From NCBI RefSeq assembly GCF_020921035.1, contig NC_063155.1, forward strand, positions 28,141,294 to 28,205,293: a stretch of 64,000 bases of DNA, written 5' to 3'. This document shows positions 9,921 to 19,732 of this stretch, in pieces. The stretch comes from Rhodamnia argentea. Its lineage: Eukaryota; Streptophyta; Magnoliopsida; Myrtales; Myrtaceae. The stretch's first letter is position 1; each line of letters begins with the position of its first letter. The notes below the pieces were generated by a model, which had not been told where the DNA came from, made no database searches, and saw nothing but the letters and a program-made list of their open reading frames with translations. Position numbers and translations under genes: made by a program.

Positions 9921-12024
9921 AACAAAGGTCAGTTCGGCGACTCTTCCCTCCCAAAATCGTGCTCAATCAACACATGGGAGTCCGACCCAAAAAAATAAAC
10001 ACGTGGGTGGCCCTGGCCCGAGTCAGACAAATGAAAACAGGTCAAATTCGACGACTTTTTCCAATCCCCCTCGTGACATTTTTTTGCCCAGAATTTCCAA
10101 ATTCGCGCGCCACTTGCGAAAACGAGAATATGCCGCTCAGAAGAGACAAGCATCCGAATCTAGCCATCTAGTCCGAAAATTTAGACAGCAGGGTCGGTCC
10201 ACAACGACAGCTTGCCAACACCCAATTAGATAAAATATATATATATATATATAAAGAGAATTTCCGTAACGTTAATGTTAGATAGCACGTTTTATGCCAT
10301 ACGATAAGCACGGAAAATGTCCTTCCTGGTGGCCCTTTGGTTCCTGGGGTTTTGCTTCTCAGTCAAGACGGAATTCGGTGGAATGAACAAATGAAGATGC
10401 ACGCATTGCTCTTTTGGTGGCGTTAGGTAAGAAATCACAACGTGGTTCAAAAAAATTGCCCTCGTTATCTTACGGTTAGGTCAGATGGCGATGGATGTCG
10501 TGGTTTATAAAGACAGATTGAGCTGGATACGTGTTAGCTAATATGCATTACCGGTTTACGATGAAAAGAATAGAATAGTGTGATTAGGTAGAAGTATGCC
10601 GTCCACGTTCGGCGGGACTAGATGATTACGTAGGAATTACCTGTCTCGTGACACGATCCGAAATAATTAGACCCAGCAAAGGTTAACTCGTCATTCCAGC
10701 AACGTCGGATCCCTTATTTATGGTTTTGTTAAGCAATCGAACGAGGAAAATAGAACAACTTTCAATGCACCTATTGTCTCCATGATATGTTTCCCCATTT
10801 ATTGATGTACATGTGTATTAGGTGTTGGGGAAACATTCTATGATATTTTGAAGTTAACAAAATCATCTATATGTCGTTATTATTTTGTAAATGCAGATGT
10901 TGTTTAATTACGGGTAATGTTGGTATTAGGAAGCTCTATCTGCATTAATAAGTTTCGTGGTGCAAAGTAGAAAGACTTGCGAAAACTGCAAGGCCTTGAC
11001 AGGGGATGAACAAGTCGTTGACCGAGAAGTTCATTTATCAAGTGTTTGTCATTAATTTATAGCACCGGAAGAGACACACGAAGGAGAATCTAATTAGCCG
11101 TCAATCACCTTGGTGAAAAGGATTATTTTCTAATATAGGCAACTCTAAACACCGGTGCTAGGGAGATTTGCTTGTACGAGTGACCAAATCTCCCGGCGAT
11201 TGTGTTGTTTATCTTTAGCGGCTAAATCGATCATCTCGAATATTCTGTAACGGCTAATTTGGATATCGAAACTATGTAAGAACATCAATGCATGTAAAAG
11301 AAAGAACGAATCACGAATGCAACTACGAACCAAGAAAGCTTGACTCTTGATACGTACATATACTCTTGACGAGTCGTCGAGCGAGAAGTTCATTTATTGA
11401 GAGTGCTCGTCACTAATCGTAATCTCTTTTGAGAAGTGTACGGTTGTTTTAATAGTGCTTGAGATTTGATAGTGTGATCTACTAGTTTCAATTAGAAGTA
11501 GCACAGGATATGCTCTGACATCTCAAAGAATTACTAGTGCATTCCAACTTATTGGTAGTTATTATGGGAGGTGCTTAATCTAATTCGTAACATAATAAAA
11601 TATGAACGCGGTATCACCATCTCCTTCTTGCATAAATCAATTTGTTCCCACCTATATCAAGCTTGCTTATGATAATTCTGCAAGATCTATCAAGTTTCAA
11701 TTATCAACCTAATTCTTTTTTGGGGCGACAATTATTGACCTATTCACTATGCTCCCCTCTTGGGAATCGCAAATAGTATTTGTCACAAGTAACTTGGGCA
11801 TCTATTAGGTAATTAATTAAGACAATATCATAACTTTAGGTAATTGCTATGTCAACGGAAGAAAAATTCACACTCACCATTGGAGCTAGTTTCACAATCC
11901 AATTATTTCCCATGTCAATAGGCCAACGATGAATCTATAGGTAATCACAGGATACCTATAAGTACATCGATTAAAATTTCGCATTTTCTCTTTACGTATT
12001 AAATTTTCTGGAGAAGTGTGTACC
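9921..12024. other. Intergenic DNA with an (AT)n tract and a diverged direct repeat
   Basis: An (AT)n run lies at about 10234-10253. Two related segments (about 11005-11075 and 11365-11430) share GAGAAGTTCATTTAT, then a GTxxTTGTCA/GTGCTCGTCA step and ACxAAT, suggesting a direct duplication about 360 bases apart. No gene was seen. Confidence 0.45.
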
Positions 12025-12493
12025 TTTTTTTTTTGGATCTTAGAGATGGAAAATCTTCTAGAAGTGTGTGTGAGTGTTTTTTTTTTTACTTGTCTAGAAG
12101 AGTATGGTTAACGTGGATCAGAGTAAAGTCTTTAAACCGCTTCGTCCGAATCCCGAAATGTAAAATTCGGGGATATTCCTTAAGACGAATGGAAGAAAAA
12201 TATTTACTCTCAACTCATGAGATGATGGTGGGGAATGGTAGATTCCACGTCATCTTTGGATGGTCACCGCGAGGTAGAGTCGTATAGTAGTGTTCCACGC
12301 TTGAGGTAAATTATCGGAGTTTCCGCTCCCGCATCGTCACAATGTTTTCGAATCGATTTGTCGGTCGACGTGATCCCTTTTTTATTTTTTATTTTTTATT
12401 TTTGGATCTTAGAGATGGAAAATCTTCTTGAAGAGTGTGTGTGCGTGCCGGTTTTTTTTTTTTTTTCCTCGTCTAGAAGAGTACGGTTAACGA
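12025..12493. repeat. Pair of about 90-bp direct repeats upstream of the DUF7054-type gene
   Basis: Copies at about 12030-12115 and 12400-12493 share TTTTGGATCTTAGAGATGG, AAAATCTTCT, a GTGTGTGxG step, a T tract and GTCTAGAAGAGTAYGGTTAACG. They are about 370 bases apart, like the ends of a small element or a duplicated regulatory stretch. Confidence 0.7.
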
Positions 12494-12790
12494 GTGCGTC
12501 GTTGGTTATGTCTTGAAACTTGAAAGGGCAACGGGACCTCCAATGACAAGAAGAGCGGCTATTAAATTCCTGAAAACGAAATAAGTGGAAAAAAAAAAAA
12601 CCGCCGAGGAGTTACAACGACTGGTCGGCGCGAAACCGCGGGAGGCCCCTCCCCCACCAAAAAAAAAAGAATCGCCGACACAACGGAGCGGAACCACATC
12701 GTCTTCTCCAGATTTCTATCCTCTTTTAAAGACCCGCCAAGTTAAGCAAGCAACCAACCTCAACCGAACTCGATCTTTAGGGGGACGACG

Positions 12791-12805
12791 AAACCCTAAC
12801 CCTAA
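12791..12805 (+). promoter_or_regulatory. Telo-box (AAACCCTAACCCTAA) near a probable promoter
   Basis: Two overlapping AAACCCTAA/CCCTAA units lie about 520 bases before the start codon of the next gene, followed by a TTTATAG TATA-like site at about 12814 and CT-rich tracts (12823-12930). Telo-boxes are known plant promoter or leader elements of growth-linked genes. Function here is inferred from position only. Confidence 0.5.
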
Positions 12806-13320
12806 TCCCGCCAATTTATAGACTCTCTTCTGTCTCTCGTTCACCGTCTCATTCCCATCCGTCCTTTCTCTCTCTAGATCTCTCCCTCCCCCCCCCCGAC
12901 CCTTCTCTCTCTCTCTCTTTCTCTCTTACCCCTTCTGGATCAGTTGGTGGATCCCCAACTCGTTGTGAATGGTGGAAATCTCGAGCAGCAGTAGCAGTTT
13001 CATGCTCTCCCTTTTCCGATCAAGGGCGAGCGCTCTCGTTTTCGCGTTCGGTTCTTGCAAGGAGGGCTGGTACTATCGCTGCCTCGGCGTCGACCCTTGA
13101 ACACCCCCAACACCCCCACCCCAAACACCCGATTCCCCGATATCGCTTCCTGATTTTTGCCTCCTCTCTCCCACCCTTCTCCCTCTCTATATCTCTCCGT
13201 GTCTCTCGCTCTTGATCTCTCTTTCTTTTCCTTCCCTCCTCGGGATTATTGGTTAATTCTTGTTTTGGTTTCTTCGATACCGTTTGGATTCGGGTGTCTA
13301 TTTCGGTTTTCCGGGTCGCG

Positions 13321-14001
13321 ATGGGGCTCTACAAGCAGAAGAAGAATCAGAGCGCCAAGGGCAATAGGCTCCTGATCAGCATCAACGTGCTGGGGAGCGC
13401 TGGCCCGATCCGGTTCGTGGTGGGCGAGGAGGAGCTTGTTGCCGCGGTCATCGACACCGCGCTCAAATCCTACGCCCGCGAGGGGAGGCTCCCGGTCCTG
13501 GGATCCGATCTCAACGATTTCTTGCTGTACTGCCCCACTTCTGGATCAGATGGTATGTTAAATGAGGACAAACGTGGGGGCGTGGAAACATGATTGAGTG
13601 TTGATGCCTGGAACTTAAAAGTATATGAATGTGGTCTCTGTTTCCTCGTTGAATTTGACTTATTAGGAGTCTGTATTGTGATTTGGTTTACAGATTAATT
13701 CAGCAGAGCCTGAAAGTTCCAATTTGAATTTGTCATAATCTTAGGACTGTTGTGGTAGTTTTTGCAATTGGGTATGCGACTCTTATGATTCTTACGAAAT
13801 TTGCCATTGGTTTCAGCTCTGAGTCCGTGGGACATGATCGGGTCGCCCGGAGCTCGGAACTTCCTTCTATGCAAGAAGCCGAAGACGGACCTGATGGCCG
13901 ATGACAGGAGGTCCCCTGCTGCCACCATCACGAGGAAGGGCGGTGGAAGCTGGAAGTCGTGGATCAACAAGTCCTTCAGTCTCAAAGTATCTTCTCACTG
14001 A
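13321..14001 (+). CDS. DUF7054-type small plant protein, two exons
   Basis: Exons 13321-13552 and 13817-14001 join within an Ala codon (GATG|GT..AG|CTCTG) to give 138 residues. The core has NRLLISINVLGSAGPIRFVV, then EELVAAVIDTALKSYAREGR, GSDLNDFLLYCP and, across the splice, ALSPWDMIG and RNFLLCKKP. This is the conserved plant family of about 140-residue proteins with an ubiquitin-like DUF7054 domain. Its function is unknown to me. The frame stays open upstream to 13249, but the ATG at 13321 sits where the family starts (MGLYKQKKN). The basic, Ser-rich C-terminus (GGGSWKSWINKSFSLKV) follows the domain. The leader is very CT-rich. In Arabidopsis, I believe the homologues At1g23150 and At1g70780 lie in the same regions as the PGM genes. 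Confidence 0.85.
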
Positions 14002-14155
14002 GGGATTTATCTTTTATTAGGTGATTGGCCTACTCCTGGTTGTGAGTGGCTTCTTCTACGTTCTATTGATGGTCTAATTGGTTGTGCTGGTCTTGCCATT
14101 TTTGGTATTTCGTAGATCCTTGTTACGGTGGTTGATCAGAAGACTATTCTCGATC

Positions 14156-14161
14156 AATAAA
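14156..14161 (+). terminator. Polyadenylation signal AATAAA
   Basis: AATAAA lies 155 bases after the stop codon of the DUF7054-type gene, followed by T/G-rich DNA. Confidence 0.5.
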
Positions 14162-14284
14162 ATGCTTTGTTGCTTTTGAATATATTTTGAGCTTCACAAA
14201 CACACAGATGCTCTGCCTCTGTAGGTTCTAGTTGCATCTTATTAGTTCCCAGTCGTCCCCGAGGTTCCCACAAAATCTTTCTGG

Positions 14285-14458
14285 TTGGAACCAGGAAGGA
14301 GGATGTAGCTCAAAATTTCTCAGGATCACTAACTTGTTGGTCCATTTGTATTATAGTTCTGGACCTCAGAGTTGGAAACAGGAAGAGGGCATGTATGCTC
14401 ATAATTCTTCAGGTTCACTGGCTTCTTGATGATGGTCGATTTATTATAGTCTTGACTG
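14285..14458. repeat. Imperfect 87-bp tandem duplication
   Basis: TTGGAACCAGGAAGGAGG at 14285 recurs as TTGGAAACAGGAAGAGGG at 14372. Both are followed by ATGTxxGCTCA, TTCTTCAGG/TTCTCAGG, TCACTxxCTT and TATTATAGT. The copies are clearly related but diverged. Confidence 0.65.
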
Positions 14459-15646
14459 AGCTGCCTGAACTTTTGTAAGTGCATTCTTCTTATTAGGATT
14501 TGAATCAATGTGCATGTCACATGGTTAGATATGGTGTCTGAGCTGAATTACCTCCGCCATCCACGGGATGAATCACATGACTCCATGTGAGGAGCGCCAG
14601 TGTGGTGTGGGGTAAGGTCGAGATTTGTTTCAGCTCTTGTTGATATCATGTGCCGAAAGTTCTTTTGGATTGTAGCATTAAAGCTGAAGAACTCTTGCCA
14701 CTTGAACACTGGCTTAGAGAGTAGTAACGTTCGAGAAGTGAAAATAGGCTTTTCTGACCTATCAGTTCTCTCTCTTTCTGATCTTTTTTTAACTTTCTGA
14801 ATGTGAGGTGGGTCACGAGAATATAAATTCTGACAGTGATTTTTTTTACGAGTATCATGGTGTCACTTGTTAAGCAACTAGTCAAGGAAACTTTATAGTT
14901 CCTATCGCTCCGATTGTCATTGTTTCATGCGCGATCAAGCATTGAAGATTTGGATTATTCCAAATAAATTGAACTTGCTAAGTGTCTCGGAAACATACCT
15001 TAACACACGATTCTTCCGATGCTACCCTATTTCGTTCAAGAATTAGGTTGCATTGTTTGGATCGTGGTCCAAGGCCGGGGTAAAGTCGAGGTACGGACTT
15101 GCTAACTTGTTCGATCTATCCAAACTCATCGACAGGCAGCTTTGAAATGAGTGTTAGGGGACACATGGTTAGGTGACCTTTACTCTTCTTATGTGGTAGG
15201 TGTTGTGGATCTTCCGTATAAATCCTTTTGGTGTTTTAAAGTCAAATTGAGAAACCAACATTAGAGCCCTTTCTGAGCCATAGCCTATGACTTTTGCTTT
15301 AGTGTTTTGTTGGATAAGAGCGCGTCTCTGAAAAATAGGACGAAGGGAGGGTGTTTTTTTTTTGTTTTCTTCAAGTCTTCTTGGAGATGGTAGCGAGAGA
15401 ACACAATGGGTGAGGCTTCGCTCGGGGGTGGGATTGAGTTCAGGGCCTTCGGGCTACCTCTACTCCATTCCGTGACTTTTTATCTCTCTTCTCCCTTTCT
15501 TTTTCTGTTTTTTCAGTTAGTTTTCTTTTTGTTATTTCTTTATGTTATAAGTGAAGTACATCATTCAAACATCTAACAAAATATTGGAACATTTATGGGC
15601 TAATACAATTTCTAATGTGGTCATGACATTCGATACTTATAAAGTA
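14459..15646. other. Intergenic DNA
   Basis: No gene is recognisable. There are T-rich stretches and a short GC-richer patch near 15400-15480. Some of it may be downstream transcript of the DUF7054-type gene. Confidence 0.4.
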
Positions 15647-16300
15647 AGGGTGAGCATGGTCCGGTTCCTTGAGGAACTAGGGATTGGACCGGAGGTCCCT
15701 CGAACCGGTCCGGTCCGGTCCCAATAGCTTTGATGTCATCGCGCTATATGTCTTCGTGGTTTCTCTTATGTTATCAAGTTGTTGTTTGGGGTGTGCTGGT
15801 CTTCCATGGAGTAAAGTTGGGTTCTTTGTGTGTGATTCGCAAGCCTCTCGTCACACTCTCGTTTATCCTGTCCTAAGTTTGGTTCGAGGGTCCTTTTTTG
15901 TTTTTTTCCCGAAATTATCGAGTTTGGTTTCATCTCTCTTTCTCTGGCTTTTTCCTTTTTTTAGGGGTTTTACTCGGGTACGCTTCATAAAGGCGACAGA
16001 GACCGCACAGATGATGAGCAATCGCTCACTTTACTGGGTTCTCTATTCCCTGATCACCCTCTTTGAACTATACTTTTGCCAAACTCCACGAAATGGTAGT
16101 CCAATCTGTTCAACCAGGTCGGCCAAGTCGTCTGTGTGAAGCGTCGAGCCCGAGCAAGAGGGGAAGAGATTTTAGATTATTAGGTTTATATTTAAAAAAT
16201 AAAAAAATAATAATCGGCCCAGTTCTTCCCTTGAAATCAGGAATCGGATTGTCCGGATGCCGGTTCCACTTTTGGGAATCGAGAATCGGACCGAACCGTC
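15647..16300. repeat. hAT-like repeat with GGTCCGGTTC ends
   Basis: The left end AAGGGTGAGCATGGTCCGG, followed by multiple ACCGGTCCGGTCCGG steps, is typical of dispersed plant hAT-type MITEs. A related, reversed piece (GGATGCCGGTTCC and GGACCGAACCG) lies at 16252-16300. The middle does not match the ends, so the copy is rearranged or carries unrelated DNA. Confidence 0.45.
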
Positions 16301-17505
16301 GGTCTATTTTGCTCTCTCCTATTATAAAATCGCTATTTACGTTGCGGGTGGCATAAACTGTTATTTATCTATCTTGTGTTGTATGCAAGATTTTGTCTTG
16401 AATCTGGTATTGTTAGGTCATAAGTTTTCTTTTTTTTCGTTTTTTTTTTTTTTCTAAATAGGTCTTTAAGTTTAGCGGCTCTGGAACTGTCCATTTGGAT
16501 TAGGGCGTCCCTTAAACTCTAATATTCCATATGTGTTTGATATGAGGAAGGGACTGACTAGACGGCCCTAGCTGAGACCATGTCTATTCATACTCATCAC
16601 CTCATGGCGTGTGGTTATGTTTTAGACATAGAATTAGTCACCCAAATTGTTTCATAACGCAAGTCATGTGGTAAGAAGAATTATGGGGTGACCGTGTATT
16701 GTACATTAAAATGCTGATAGCCAAATTAGGTGCATTCTATAGGTTCATATGGAATTCGCCATGATAGATGCTTATATTGTGGACTCATTAAGACATTGAG
16801 TATATTTGTTTTTGTTATAACGGAAAAAAACCCCTTCAAAAGCTTTAATTTATGTCAAAGGAGACACGTTATCTAAAAAAAAAATACATAAAGCTTTATA
16901 TTTGTAGTCGTGTTACATATTTATTGACTTTCAAGGTTCCGTGAGCGAATGAGGAGGAAGAAAAAAAAATGAAAATAAATACATAAAAGAAGAGGAATAA
17001 TTATTTATTGTATTTTTTTTGGCCAAATATTTATTGTAAAATGAGTTGGCATATTTTTTGCATGTTGGAGTCAATTCAGTTGCTTATGCTTTCCCATTAG
17101 ACCTGCTCATTGACAAAATCTCGATGGAAGATAAATATGTCATGTCGGCACAAGTTTGAGATTTCTGCCATCTTGTTGTCATATAAAAAAGAAGAAGTTA
17201 AAGTAGATGTGTCACTATGTGTATAGTTTGAGGTTTTTTGTGATTTTTGGATTAAAAAAAAACAAAGTTCGTATGCCTAAAAGTCCAACAAATTTTACTG
17301 TTCAAATACGAAATTGTTGTTTCGACCAAAAAAATATGAATTTATTTATTAATAATTATGGATTGACGGGCGCAATTTGCCCCCTTAGTACTTATATCAT
17401 ATATTGAATAATTAATATTTAATGAAGGCAAAACCCAATTCGAAGGTCAAAATAGTGTAACATTTTATCTTTTAAATCACATTCAAGTTTGTCTCCCAAT
17501 TATTA
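16301..17505. other. AT-rich intergenic DNA with possible family B arm remnant
   Basis: Around 17190-17330 there are steps like GTGTGTCAC..GTATAGTTTGAGGTTTTTTGTG that recall one reversed arm of family B. Nothing else was recognised. Confidence 0.35.
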
Positions 17506-18417
17506 AGGGTGCACATGATAATACTTCTGCTTCAAAAATCAATTTATGGCGAAAAGTTGATTTTTCTACTTTTCCTCAAAAGAAGAAATTGATTTTTCCA
17601 CTTTACCCCAAAAGGTATTTCTGATCAGAGAAATTCGTTTGATAACAATTGAAAATTTCTACTTTTGAAACATTATGAACACAAAATATTCTATGAAAAA
17701 TTATTATCGGTTGCCGAAAAATTTCTACTTCATTTTTTATTTTTATTTTAAGTTTCTTTAAAAATGATTTTTATTATTAAAATACTATTTAATTTTTAAA
17801 ATAAAAAATTATTATTTATTTTTTACTTTGGCGGCCGGAGACGGCGACTTGACGGTGACGCCCGGCGCGGTGGTCAATGGTTGGCATTAGGGGGCGGCGG
17901 TCGCGACCGACAAAGATTAGTTGTTGGCGGCGATAGCGATCGGTGAAGGTTGGCGGTGGCGGTGGTCGCCGATTGGCAGCACCTGGTGGAGGTTGGCGGC
18001 GGCGCCCGACGGAGGTCGGCGGTGGTTGTCTATTGGGGCCGATCGGCAGGTGGCGGGCGACGGAGGTCTGCGGTGGGCAAAGGCAAGCGATTAGCGGTGG
18101 TCATGGGTAGCGGCCGGTGAAGGTCGGCGACGGTCCGCGGAGGAAGAAATTTACGGAGGTGGGTATGATTGAAAAGAGGGTGAGGGCGTGATAAAAAAAA
18201 GGATTAGATAAGAAGTACTTCTTGAATTGGAGAAGTTATTTTTTTTAACTTTTCAAATTAGGGAAAAAACAACTTCAGAAGTGAAAATTTCTTTCAGAAG
18301 TAAAAATTTTTACTAAACGGATTTCTGTTTCTGAAGTTACATTACCCAATGAATTTCTGCTCCAGAAGCACTTCTGCAATAGAAATCCACTTCCATAAGT
18401 GTTATCATGCACACCCT
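17506..18417. mobile_element. Terminal-inverted-repeat element with GGCGG-rich core
   Basis: The left end AGGGTGCACATGATAAT and the right end (reverse complement) AGGGTGTGCATGATAAC start arms rich in ACTTCTG and AGAAAT steps that continue for about 150 bases. The core (17830-18150) is GC-rich, with many GGCGGTGG and GTCGGCG repeats, and lacks a convincing coding frame. The ends resemble hAT-type MITEs. A clean 8-bp target duplication was not found. Confidence 0.6.
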
Positions 18418-19087
18418 AAGTAACTCCATGAGTTAATTCAAACACATGGATTTCAAATACACGTTTTTGTTTATTTGACAATAAAGATACCATAACGTTT
18501 TTGTTAATTGTGGCAAACGTCGGGCAACACTCTTGTTCATCCTTTTAAGCTTCGTAATTGGATTTCATATCATGGTTTTTATGAATTATGAGCAGCCACG
18601 TGAGATGGCATCTTTGCGATTAGACCTTTAAGCATAATATTTACAGTGTCTAGATGACCATATCGATCGTGTCATCATAATAAGGGATGATGTAAAAGTG
18701 GGTGATAAATTTGCATTTGTAATTCACCGCCGAAGATATGATTGATGGAATAGGGATTTAAGGAAAACAACTACGCGAATAGATTGTTTGCAACAAGAAT
18801 ATAAGAAATATTCAAACCTTATCTAAAGGTCAAAGTGAAAATTCAACTCGAACTTGTACCATTTTACTGACCGTCCAAAAATGTTGGCTAGTTTTTCATG
18901 ACCCATCATTAAAGTGTATTTCATATCTGTATTAGTGAACATGTGAGCCGACATACACTGAGTGTCGTGTTTTTCTTTAATTTTTGGAGCTAAAATTTGC
19001 GACATCGAGACATCTTTAAAAAGCTCGGGACAGTACTTATTCATATTGATAAGAAAAAATTTATCAAAAGCAAAGAAAACAAAACTT
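18418..19087. other. AT-rich intergenic DNA
   Basis: No supported gene, paired arm or regulatory motif was seen. Confidence 0.4.
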
Positions 19088-19440
19088 CATTTGGCAAAAT
19101 GACACAAATGACTTTTGAACTTTGGTCCAATATGTAATATATTCCCTAAAATTGAACCCAATATACTATGTGGTTACTGAACTTTTGATTTGATCAATAT
19201 AGTCCCCGAACATTTGAAGCATGTTCAACTTAGTTCCCGAATTATATTTAGGGACCAAATTGAATGTGCTCCGTAAATTCGGGAAAATTAAAAGTTCGGG
19301 GATCATATTACATATTGAGTTAAAGTTCGGAGACCACATTACATATCGAGTTAAATTTCAGGGACTATATAAGTTAAATTTAAAGTTTAGGGACTATGAA
19401 TCCAAAGTTCAGAAACTATTTGTACCGTTATTTCAAATAA
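19088..19440. mobile_element. Short foldback MITE upstream of the ARM gene
   Basis: The left arm has GACxxTTGAACTTTGG and several GTCCC/CCCTAAA steps. The right arm has the reversed set (GGGACTATA, AAGTTCAGAAACTA, AAGTTCGGGGA). The two arms pair around about 19260. It lies under 300 bases from the ARM gene start codon, so it may sit in or next to its promoter. Confidence 0.6.
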
Positions 19441-19732
19441 AAAGTAGGATTACATGAAAGTCTACTCTCTATTTTATGTGGTCAACAGATCGTCAACCTA
19501 TTCATTTTAGCGCATAGGGATTTTTTCTTTCCGACAAAATAAAAAGAAAAGAAAAGAAAAACTCTTCTGGTAGATTCCTAGAAAGCCAAGGTGCAATGGA
19601 GCGTCCTCCGAGCGAGAAATCGGCAGTAAGACGAGATATCTTTCTTCTTCTTCTTCTTCTTGGTACGAACTGAGTGGCGGAGTCTTCATTCAATCAACTG
19701 CGAGTCGGCAGACATCTTCCCTAGCCGCAGCC

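Noticed and set aside
13249..13320. In-frame upstream extension of the DUF7054-type gene
   Set aside because: The extension lacks family similarity, and the ATG at 13321 fits the family's size and start.
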